Source: Candidatus Cloacimonadota bacterium | GTDB taxonomy: Bacteria; Cloacimonadota; Cloacimonadia; Cloacimonadales; WRIO01 | Assembly (NCBI GenBank): GCA_017998585.1 | Contig: JAGOCT010000154.1 | Span: forward strand, 1-5,117 | Length of the DNA stretch: 5,117 nt | Direction: 5' to 3' | In this document: positions 1 to 5,091 of the stretch, piece after piece | Position numbering within the stretch: position 1 is the first letter of the stretch | How the letters are laid out: each line of letters starts with the position of its first letter | The notes under the pieces: generated by a model | Told to the model about the DNA's origin: nothing | The model's database searches: none | The model's input: the letters and a program-made list of their open reading frames with translations, nothing else | Made by a program: the position numbers and the translations under genes

Positions 1-1
1 A

Positions 2-340
2 TTATCCTGTGGAATTGGAGGCCATATAAATCCCTGTGATCATATTGATGAAGGAGACTTATGGCAAACCATTCTAAATGCTACAGTACGTGAATTGTAT
101 GAAGAGCTTGTTTTAGACTGCCAGTATCGTATTGAATTTAAAGGAATCATTTTTGAAGATGTAACGCATGTTGGCAGGGTGCATATTGGTTTTGTATTTG
201 AAATTGTACCTGATTCTCTTGAAAAGATAGGTACTTCTGAAGAATTGGGAAATATACGAATGATGAATTTTGGAGAGATACAAAATGAAGAATTTGAATT
301 ATGGTCTTCACTTGCCTTGAAATTGCTGATTCCTGAGTAA
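2..340 (+). CDS. NUDIX/MutT-like hydrolase, C-terminal part
   Basis: The reading frame is open from base 2 to a TAA at 338-340, so the gene starts before the window; 112 residues are visible. Near the left edge the frame reads CGIGGHINPCD, then after about 20 residues RELYEEL. This is the glycine/acid-rich start and the REUxEE core of a Nudix box, which binds the metal and hydrolyses nucleoside diphosphates linked to another group. The gap between the two halves is longer than in the classical box (12 residues between Glu and Arg instead of 7). From memory this stretched form, together with the later VGRVHIGFVFE and ELWSSLAL stretches, fits the COG4112 group of predicted MutT-family phosphoesterases (about 200 residues), so roughly 85-90 residues would lie upstream. 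The substrate is unknown. It ends 18 bp before the first REP element and has no visible terminator. Its link to the downstream operon is not established. Confidence 0.72.
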   Translation, partial: LSCGIGGHINPCDHIDEGDLWQTILNATVRELYEELVLDCQYRIEFKGIIFEDVTHVGRVHIGFVFEIVPDSLEKIGTSEELGNIRMMNFGEIQNEEFELWSSLALKLLIPE

Positions 341-360
341 TGACCTTGTGCAACAAATCC

Positions 361-462
361 GTACTACAAGCATCCTGCTTGTAGAAAAGTAAAGCTCTCG
401 TACTACAAGCATCCTGCTTGTAGAAAAGTAAAGCTCTCGTACTACAAGCATCCTGCTTGTAG
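361..462 (+). repeat. Three type A REPs in 39-bp tandem
   Basis: Type A hairpins start at 364, 403 and 442, an exact 39-bp period. The intervening spacer (AAAAGTAAAGCTCT) is the same in both intervals. All three point the same way, so the first two have no inverted partner. Only the third is paired with the type B element at 469-489. This looks like local tandem duplication of one REP plus its spacer. Confidence 0.9.
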
Positions 463-655
463 AAGACGCTGCAAACAAGATGTTCGCAGTACGGCAAAAG
501 AAGATAAACAATCTGCAAGCTGGAAGCTCGCAGTACGGAAGAGAAAAGAAGCTCTCGTACTACAAGCATCCTGCTTGTAGAAAAACGCTGCAAACAAGAT
601 GTTCGCAGTACGGCAAAAGAAGATAAACAATCTGCAAGCTGGAAGCTCGCAGTAC
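439..655 (+). repeat. Duplicated A-B-C REP block, period about 119 bp
   Basis: The block of type A (442-462), type B (469-489) and type C (513-533) recurs as 560-580, 588-608 and 632-652. The offsets are 118, 119 and 119 bp. The 20-nt spacer between B and C, starting CGGCAAAAGAAG, is identical in both copies (492-511 and 611-630). The only change I see is in the A-B spacer (AAGACG against AAAAACG). Each A-B pair is a REPIN: two REPs in inverted orientation with GTAC at both outer ends. The near-identity points to a recent duplication. Confidence 0.88.
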
Positions 656-675
656 GGAAGAAGAATACAAACAAT

Positions 676-699
676 CTGCAAGCTGGAAGCTTGCAGTAC
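676..699 (-). repeat. Solitary type C REP
   Basis: On the minus strand GTAC is followed by a perfect 9-bp foldback with arms CTGCAAGCT and AGCTTGCAG and loop TCC. It differs from the two other type C copies in this array by having a Watson-Crick pair where they have a G-T wobble. Confidence 0.85.
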
Positions 700-719
700 G
701 GAAGAGAAAAGAAGCTCTC

Positions 720-801
720 GTACTACAAGCATCCAACCCCCGTACTACAAGCGTCCCGCTTGTAGAAATAGAAAACGCTGCAAACAAGATGTTCGCAGTA
801 C
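720..801 (+). repeat. Composite module: half-REP plus 12-nt-spacer REPIN (copy 1)
   Basis: A half type A unit (GTAC 720-723, then the left arm and loop to 734) is followed by AACCCCC and, exactly 22 bp on, by a full type A hairpin (745-765, G:C variant). A 12-nt spacer AAATAGAAAACG leads to a type B hairpin (778-798). The same composite occurs once in each of the other two arrays. This copy ends 19 bp before the card1 ribosome binding site. Confidence 0.85.
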
Positions 802-820
802 GGCAAAAGAAGAAAAACAA

Positions 821-827
821 AGGAGGA
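821..827 (+). promoter_or_regulatory. Ribosome binding site of card1-like gene
   Basis: AGGAGGA lies 3 nt before the ATG at 831 (about 5 nt from the AGGAGG core). It decides the start. The in-frame ATG at 789 lies inside a REP hairpin, has no such site and would add 14 repeat-encoded residues. The site begins exactly where similarity to the array spacer ends. Confidence 0.85.
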
Positions 828-830
828 AGA

Positions 831-1988
831 ATGAATCGCTATGCTGTGCTAAGTGTCAGTGAACAGAGTATTCCTAATATTCTGTTTCTGAAGAAATTTG
901 AGTCGGAATATGATTCCTTGTTGATCATTAGTTCAAAGGAAATGGAAGAATCCCAGAAATCGGATATTCTTTTAAATTTTACATCAAAAGAGAAAAGCAC
1001 TCAGAAGATCATTGTGGATGCAAACGATTTTAATGATGTCTATTTAAAGCTTAGTCAGTGCTCTTTTAATATGTATGATCATTTTCGGGTTAATCTGACA
1101 GGTGGAACGAAGATGGGGAGTTTGGCAGTTTATGAATATTTTAGTCATTATGCAAATGCACGTCAATTCTATATCCCTTTTGGAAGGAATGAGTATTACA
1201 TGATCAATCCGGGTAAGACCTCACACTATTCTGAATTGGATTATCGGCTTTCTGTGAATGAGTATCTTATGGCTTATGATACACGAATAACTTATGAGAG
1301 TTCCTTAGTCGCAGATCTTCAATGTGCAGACAAAATGTATGATGTATTTCAACAAGATGACTTTAAGGAAAATATTCAATTGTTATTGGAATTAAGAAAG
1401 AAGTTTATTCATGATAAAATTAATATCGAACATAGTGATTTGAAGTCATTTCTCACCAAAAAGAAAAGCTTTATCAAATTATTTGATACACATAAAAAGG
1501 ATGCTTATGAATTTTTAGAGAGTCTTTACCGTTTAATCAACCTTATTTATCCCTTGTTTGATCAAAACCTTTCTTATAAATGGATTCAGTATCTGACAGG
1601 TGGCTGGTTTGAAGAGTATATATACCATCATATCCAATGCCTGAACTTAGATGATGCAAAGACTGGTTTTTGGGTTGAAAACAGTAAAGTGTCTAATGAG
1701 ATTGATGTGGCGTTTACCAAAGATAATCGTTTGTATTTTATTGAGTGTAAAACCTCTCTAAAAACACGTGAAGGTCATATTGCCAATGAAACATTGTACA
1801 AGATAGATTCTTTAAGCAACCTGATGGGTCTGTCGAAGATAAAAGTTCTTTTTACACTGGATTCAGAAACGATTTCAAAAAGTACTGTAGCAGATAAAAT
1901 TAAACAAATGAAAGTTAAAACATTGACAGGCAATGCCTTAAATCCTGAAAACATAGAAAATAATATGAGAATCATTTTTAATATGTAA
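831..1988 (+). CDS. Card1/Can2-like CARF-nuclease
   Basis: This 385-residue protein has the architecture of the Card1/Can2 (DUF1887) family: a CARF sensor that binds cyclic oligoadenylate, usually cA4, joined to a PD-(D/E)xK nuclease that then cuts nucleic acid in the cytoplasm. Residues 1-140 form the CARF-like part, with an alternating strand/helix start (MNRYAVLSVSE) and the family signature NLTGGTKMGSLAVYEYF at about 88-104, expected at the ligand pocket. Residues 150-250 are mainly helical. The nuclease runs from about 255 to 345: GGWFEEYIYHHI (candidate Glu 261/262), then NEIDVAF (Asp 292), then FIECK (Glu 305, Lys 307), so the E...D...ExK set looks intact. The later helix (YKIDSLSNLMGLSKIKVLFT) is also typical. 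Length is about normal. The start is ATG 831, set by the strong ribosome binding site. The primase gene follows after 10 bp, so the two are probably cotranscribed. No cas10 or CRISPR array is in view, so the source of the activator is unknown. Card1 and Can2 cannot be separated confidently by eye. Confidence 0.87.
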   Translation: MNRYAVLSVSEQSIPNILFLKKFESEYDSLLIISSKEMEESQKSDILLNFTSKEKSTQKIIVDANDFNDVYLKLSQCSFNMYDHFRVNLTGGTKMGSLAVYEYFSHYANARQFYIPFGRNEYYMINPGKTSHYSELDYRLSVNEYLMAYDTRITYESSLVADLQCADKMYDVFQQDDFKENIQLLLELRKKFIHDKINIEHSDLKSFLTKKKSFIKLFDTHKKDAYEFLESLYRLINLIYPLFDQNLSYKWIQYLTGGWFEEYIYHHIQCLNLDDAKTGFWVENSKVSNEIDVAFTKDNRLYFIECKTSLKTREGHIANETLYKIDSLSNLMGLSKIKVLFTLDSETISKSTVADKIKQMKVKTLTGNALNPENIENNMRIIFNM

Positions 1989-1993
1989 AGAGG
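1987..1993 (+). promoter_or_regulatory. Ribosome binding site of TPR-primase gene
   Basis: AAAGAGG overlaps the last two bases of the card1 stop codon (TAA 1986-1988) and sits 5 nt before the ATG at 1999. The tight junction, with no room for a promoter or terminator, supports one transcript for the two genes. Confidence 0.75.
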
Positions 1994-1998
1994 TCATT

Positions 1999-3888
1999 AT
2001 GGAAAATTTAGGACTTATTGAACAGAAGTTAAATCAGCTGATATTAAATGAGGACATGGAAAATGCAACACTATTAGTAGATAACCTGTTTAAGTCTCAT
2101 TTAGGAGACAATCAGTATCTGCTCTTTTGTAAAAGTGCTTATGCACGCCTTGGCAATACTGATCAGGTGATAAATTGCCTTAACTTGCTGATAAAAAACG
2201 ATTTTAAGAATGATCGTTTTTATCATGAAAGAGCAATGATTTTCTATGATCAGGGCAAATATAACTTATTTGAGAAATCCATATTGAATGCCATTGACCT
2301 GAACCGTACGGAGTTTTCATACTATCAAACTTTAGTAAGGTTTTACAAAATGCGAAACCAGTATTTTGATGCAGTGACAGTCATGAAGTCTGCATACCGT
2401 GTAAATCCGACTGAAGAATGTAAGAAAGAGCTGGAAGTGTGTATTAGCCTTTTACAAAATGACACCATAGATAACACAGCATTAAATCCGATAAAACCAA
2501 TTCAGAATAATTCAAAATTTGTGTTAAATGATCAGATGATAATGGATATGGTGAATCTGTTTTCAGGGAGAGAAAACGTTTATGCAAGGCAATGGAAAGA
2601 TGATGATGGTAAATCAGGTTATGTGCCTGTTCGTGAACCGCTTACATTTTATGAAATGAAAAATCATTTGCTGGGAAAAAATACTCTGGGTGTTTATCAG
2701 CTTGATATAGCCAATCAGGTCAGATTTTTAGCAATTGATTTGGATGTGGCAAAATATGCCCAGAAACAATACCTTGAAAATATGAGATTTAAAGATTTTA
2801 TTAATAAAGGTTTTAAAGAAATATGCAATCAGATTCGTTCAATTCTAAAGCATTTTGACATCCCTGTTTATTTTGAAAACAGCGGATTTAAAGGTTATCA
2901 TGCGTGGATATTTCTAAATGAAAAAATAAATGCTAAGTTAGGTTTACTTTTTCTTAATAAACTCAAAACGTTTATTGAAGTGGGAAAATACCCTGTTCAG
3001 ATTGAACTTTTTCCCAAACAATCTGCCTTAAATCCGGATCAGCTTGGTAATCTAATCAAGATCCCTATGGGTATTCACCTGAAAACAGGCAACCGATGCT
3101 GGTTTGTGAATGATGATAATAAAGTCATAGAAGATTATAGTGTCATTACTCAAATAAAACCATGTACAGTCGATAAAATCATCAATGCGCTAAATGAATG
3201 GAAGCATATTTTAGTTGATGTGAAATCTGAAAAAGAAGCTCCAGACAAATCAAATGAAAAAGAGAATGAACCTTATCAATTACCGGTGATTGAAAAGAAA
3301 GTTCAGTTGGAAACACATCCTGAATACCAGTGGCTGATTTCAAAATGTTTTGTGCTCAGACAGATTGTTGCAAAGATAGAAAACAGCTTTGAAATCAGTA
3401 ATCAGGAACGCTTAACGCTGTCCTTTACACTTGGTCATTTGTCTAATGGTGCAGAAATCGTCAATATCTTACTTGGCAAGTGTATCAATGTTCCACCAGA
3501 TGCATTTTTAAAAAGTAATTTCTCAGGGAATCCGGTTAGTTGTCCTAAAATCAGGGCAAGATTAACGACAATAGTCGAAAAGGAAAAATGTAACTGTCAG
3601 TTTTCTTCGCTTCTAAATTCATATCCAAATCCCTTATTACATTTGCAGGATCTAAATCAGAGAAATATTCCTGTTAGCCAGATCGATTCTGTCAAACTTA
3701 TGAGACTGGTGGAAAATTATCTTAATAGCAAAAAGGAATATAACGAATTACGAAAATCGATTGAAAACCAGGAAAGAATTATCCTTGAGTATCTTGAACA
3801 TGCCGGTATAGAAGAAATTGAGACCTCTTATGGTGTACTACAAATACAGGAAATCAATCAGAAAAAGCAACTAACCCTCAAACTGTGA
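1999..3888 (+). CDS. TPR-Prim-Pol (archaeo-eukaryotic primase-like) protein
   Basis: This 629-residue protein combines helical repeats with a primase-polymerase core. Residues about 5-140 read as three to four TPR-like helix pairs (for example FYHERAMIFYDQGKYNLFEKSILNAIDLN), a likely protein-docking surface. A linker leads to the primase at about 175-400. VYARQWKDDDGKSGYVPV and LLGKNTLGVYQLD precede motif I, FLAIDLDV (Asp 247, Asp 249). Motif II is SGFKGYHAWIF (His 301). IELFPKQ (Glu 336) is a candidate third acidic site, followed by GNLIKIPMGIHLKTGNRCWF. This order matches the archaeo-eukaryotic primase domains of CRISPR-associated Prim-Pols (CAPP) and TOTE conflict systems, which make primers or copy DNA from nucleotides. 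Residues 445-540 hold cysteines 450, 495, 515, 531 and 533, as in Fe-S-binding primase C-terminal domains (inferred). A helical, probably coiled-coil stretch follows at about 555-600. All visible catalytic positions are present, so activity is likely. Its partner is the preceding nuclease gene. No promoter or terminator was seen. Confidence 0.82.
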   Translation: MENLGLIEQKLNQLILNEDMENATLLVDNLFKSHLGDNQYLLFCKSAYARLGNTDQVINCLNLLIKNDFKNDRFYHERAMIFYDQGKYNLFEKSILNAIDLNRTEFSYYQTLVRFYKMRNQYFDAVTVMKSAYRVNPTEECKKELEVCISLLQNDTIDNTALNPIKPIQNNSKFVLNDQMIMDMVNLFSGRENVYARQWKDDDGKSGYVPVREPLTFYEMKNHLLGKNTLGVYQLDIANQVRFLAIDLDVAKYAQKQYLENMRFKDFINKGFKEICNQIRSILKHFDIPVYFENSGFKGYHAWIFLNEKINAKLGLLFLNKLKTFIEVGKYPVQIELFPKQSALNPDQLGNLIKIPMGIHLKTGNRCWFVNDDNKVIEDYSVITQIKPCTVDKIINALNEWKHILVDVKSEKEAPDKSNEKENEPYQLPVIEKKVQLETHPEYQWLISKCFVLRQIVAKIENSFEISNQERLTLSFTLGHLSNGAEIVNILLGKCINVPPDAFLKSNFSGNPVSCPKIRARLTTIVEKEKCNCQFSSLLNSYPNPLLHLQDLNQRNIPVSQIDSVKLMRLVENYLNSKKEYNELRKSIENQERIILEYLEHAGIEEIETSYGVLQIQEINQKKQLTLKL

Positions 3889-3894
3889 AATTCT

Positions 3895-3998
3895 CGTGCT
3901 ACAAGTATCAAATCCCGTACTACAAGCGTCCAACCCCCGTACTACAAGCATCCTGCTTGTAGAAATAGAAAATGCTGCAAACAAGATGTTCGCAGTAC
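3895..3998 (+). repeat. Composite module: half-REPs plus 12-nt-spacer REPIN (copy 2)
   Basis: Two half type A units are followed by a full type A hairpin (3942-3962), the spacer AAATAGAAAATG and a type B hairpin (3975-3995). The intact half unit and the full unit are 22 bp apart (GTAC at 3917 and 3939), joined by AACCCCC. The first half unit is decayed and is followed by AAATCCC instead. Confidence 0.85.
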
Positions 3999-4015
3999 GG
4001 AAGAGAAGAAATCCC

Positions 4016-4066
4016 GTACTACAAGCATCATGCTTGTAGAAGCTGCAAACAAGATGTTCGCAGTAC
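4016..4066 (+). repeat. REPIN, A-B pair with 3-nt spacer
   Basis: GTAC at 4016 starts a type A hairpin (4019-4039, loop TCA). The spacer is AAG, and a minus-strand type B hairpin (4043-4063) ends in GTAC at 4063-4066. The two REPs are inverted, with both tetranucleotides on the outside. Confidence 0.85.
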
Positions 4067-4084
4067 GAAAAGAGAAAAGCTCTC

Positions 4085-4140
4085 GTACTACAAGCGTCCC
4101 GCTTGTAGAAAAAACTCTGCAAGCTGGAAGCTTGCAGTAC
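4085..4140 (+). repeat. REPIN, A-C pair with 8-nt spacer
   Basis: A type A hairpin in its G:C variant (4088-4108) is paired with a minus-strand type C hairpin (4117-4137), with GTAC at both outer ends. It is the only pair in the window in which type C rather than type B directly faces a type A element. Confidence 0.85.
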
Positions 4141-4157
4141 GGAAGAGAAGAAATCCC

Positions 4158-4208
4158 GTACTACAAGCATCCTGCTTGTAGAAGCTGCAAACAAGATGTT
4201 CGCAGTAC
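4158..4208 (+). repeat. REPIN, A-B pair with 3-nt spacer, next to RAYT gene
   Basis: A type A hairpin (4161-4181), the spacer AAG and a type B hairpin (4185-4205) form a pair with GTAC on both outer sides. It ends 14 bp before the RAYT ribosome binding site, so it lies in the probable 5' leader or just upstream of it. Confidence 0.85.
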
Positions 4209-4222
4209 GAAAGAGAAAAGAG

Positions 4223-4229
4223 AAAGGAG
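4223..4229 (+). promoter_or_regulatory. Ribosome binding site of RAYT gene
   Basis: AAAGGAG sits 10 nt before the ATG at 4240, slightly longer than the usual spacing. It is at the end of a purine run that starts at the border of the last REP in array 2. It supports ATG 4240 as the start. Confidence 0.7.
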
Positions 4230-4239
4230 TTTTTAGGAC

Positions 4240-4887
4240 ATGAGCACTTTAGAGAAAAAGCCATATTACAAAAGAACCCTGCCACATTTTCAAGATGAAG
4301 GAATGACTTACTTCATCACTTTCAGACTTGCTTTTACTTTACCGGAAAACGTTTTACAAAAGATCAGGGTAAAAAGATTAGAATTTAATCAAATATTTGA
4401 CAAATTGACTCATAAAGAAAAAATTGATATGCAAAAGGAATACTTTTATCAAAATATAATCTCTTTTGACGAATTGGTAGAAAAATACCAAAATCAAACA
4501 GATTGGATAAAAATCCCTGAAATTTCGGATATTATTCAATGTTCTCTTTTTTATCATGATGGCAAAAAATATGATTTGATTGCATTTACGCTAATGCCAA
4601 ATCATGTTCATTTAATCCTTACGCCTTTGAAAAATATCAATCAAACGGATTATTCTATTTCTGGTATAATGCATTCGATTAAAAGTTATAGTGCAAAGAA
4701 ATGTAATCAGATTCTCAAACAAGAAGGTCAATTCTGGTATCATGAAAATTTTGAACATACTATCAGGGATAATAATGATATGCAACGATGTTTAGACTAT
4801 GTGATTAATAATCCTGTGAAAGCAGGTCTTGTAGAAGAATGGACTGATTGGAAATATACTTATGTCTCAAAAGAGTTTTGTTCTTAA
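4240..4887 (+). CDS. REP-associated tyrosine transposase (RAYT, Y1/HUH type)
   Basis: This 215-residue protein is a single-domain HUH transposase of the Y1_Tnp/TnpA_REP family, which nicks single-stranded DNA at REP hairpins through a tyrosine-DNA intermediate. The N-terminus (RTLPHFQDEGMTYFITFRLAFTLP, residues 12-35) is the usual RAYT opening strand. The HUH motif is MPNHVHLIL, with His 122 and His 124. The candidate nucleophile is Tyr 150 in SIKSYSAKKCN. The C-terminal part has the family stretches FWYHENFEHTIRD and YVINNPVKAGLVEEW (about residues 165-201). Length is normal and no key residue is missing, so it is probably active. The start is ATG 4240. REP arrays with 5' GTAC lie on both sides, the arrangement expected for this family, so GTAC plus foldback is the likely substrate. 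RAYTs are generally single-copy, domesticated genes, not selfish IS elements, and no IS-like ends were seen here. Confidence 0.93.
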   Translation: MSTLEKKPYYKRTLPHFQDEGMTYFITFRLAFTLPENVLQKIRVKRLEFNQIFDKLTHKEKIDMQKEYFYQNIISFDELVEKYQNQTDWIKIPEISDIIQCSLFYHDGKKYDLIAFTLMPNHVHLILTPLKNINQTDYSISGIMHSIKSYSAKKCNQILKQEGQFWYHENFEHTIRDNNDMQRCLDYVINNPVKAGLVEEWTDWKYTYVSKEFCS

Positions 4888-4892
4888 ATTCT

Positions 4893-5018
4893 GTATTACA
4901 AGCATCCAATCCCCGTACTACAAGCATCCAACCCCCGTACTACAAGCGTCCAACCCCCGTACTACAAGCGTCCCGCTTGTAGAAATAGAAAACGCTGCAA
5001 ACAAGATGTTCGCAGTAC
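4893..5018 (+). repeat. Composite module: three half-REPs plus 12-nt-spacer REPIN (copy 3)
   Basis: GTAC starts at 4915, 4937 and 4959, an exact 22-bp period. A decayed first copy (GTAT, 4893) sits 22 bp before these. Half units end at the loop (TCC) and join AATCCCC or AACCCCC. The last unit is a full type A hairpin, followed by the spacer AAATAGAAAACG and a type B hairpin. Confidence 0.86.
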
Positions 5019-5040
5019 GAAAGAGAAAAAGAGAGTTCCC

Positions 5041-5091
5041 GTACTACAAGCATCTTGCTTGTAGAAGCTGCAAACAAGATGTTCGCAGTAC
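5041..5091 (+). repeat. REPIN, A-B pair with 3-nt spacer
   Basis: A type A hairpin (5044-5064, loop TCT), the spacer AAG and a type B hairpin (5068-5088) have GTAC at both outer ends. It has the same build as the pairs at 4016-4066 and 4158-4208. Confidence 0.85.

Larger units (their letters stand above)
359..801. repeat. REP/REPIN array 1 (11 full hairpins, 1 half unit)
   Basis: This gene-free stretch is almost entirely palindromic repeats. Each full unit is a GTAC tetranucleotide followed by a 21-nt foldback (9-bp stem, 3-nt loop). Type A, on the plus strand, has arms CTACAAGCA/TGCTTGTAG; its hairpins are at 364-384, 403-423, 442-462, 560-580 and 745-765 (the last has G:C in place of A:T next to the loop). 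Type B, on the minus strand, appears here as CTGCAAACA..TGTTCGCAG at 469-489, 588-608 and 778-798. Type C, on the minus strand, appears as CTGCAAGCT..AGCTYGCAG at 513-533, 632-652 and 676-696. A truncated type A lies at 720-734. Spacers are purine-rich (AAAAGAAG, GAAGAGAAAAGAA). Open frames on both strands here encode only translated repeats (for example ACSTRA, MLVVRE) and are not genes. Confidence 0.93.
3895..4208. repeat. REP/REPIN array 2 (8 full hairpins, 2 half units)
   Basis: The array begins 6 bp after the primase stop codon and fills the gap to the RAYT gene. Type A hairpins on the plus strand are at 3942-3962, 4019-4039 (loop TCA), 4088-4108 (G:C variant) and 4161-4181. Type B hairpins on the minus strand are at 3975-3995, 4043-4063 and 4185-4205. 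A type C hairpin on the minus strand is at 4117-4137. Half type A units lie at about 3899-3909 (degenerate, GTGC instead of GTAC) and 3917-3931. The full units form four consecutive A-B or A-C inverted pairs. The first hairpins could stabilise the 3' end of the operon mRNA, but none is followed by a T-tract, so I do not call a terminator. Confidence 0.93.

Noticed and set aside
359..462. Rho-independent terminator for the NUDIX gene, or REP hairpins as terminators after the primase
   Set aside because: Stems are strong enough to notice but are followed by purines, with no T-tract on either strand.
361..801. Possible CRISPR array, tempting beside a Card1-like gene
   Set aside because: The repeats occur in both orientations, spacing varies, and the spacers are themselves short repeated purine-rich sequences. 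This is a REP/REPIN array.
789..830. Upstream ATG that would extend the card1-like protein by 14 residues
   Set aside because: The ATG lies in a type B REP hairpin without a ribosome binding site, whereas ATG 831 follows AGGAGGA. The family-like start MNRYAVLSV also begins at 831.
691..830. Sigma-70 promoter upstream of card1 using TTGCAG or TTGTAG as a -35 box
   Set aside because: No acceptable -10 hexamer lies at the right distance; the look-alikes are parts of REP arms.
147..862. Open reading frames on both strands through array 1, including 147-674 on the minus strand and 599-862 on the plus strand
   Set aside because: They translate the repeats into recurring peptides (ACSTRA, MLVVRE, FRTASFQLAD), have no independent start signals and overlap the NUDIX and card1 genes.
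1775..1975. Minus-strand open frame of 66 codons inside card1
   Set aside because: It lies wholly within the nuclease gene, opposite a well-supported coding frame, and has no recognisable features.
3871..4285. Open reading frames on both strands through array 2
   Set aside because: They consist of the same repeat-encoded peptides as in array 1 and run into the ends of real genes.
4240..4887. Classical IS200/IS605 insertion sequence
   Set aside because: The long RAYT-type N-terminus and C-terminus, the many surrounding REPs and the absence of one discrete left and right end favour a RAYT over an IS200 transposase.
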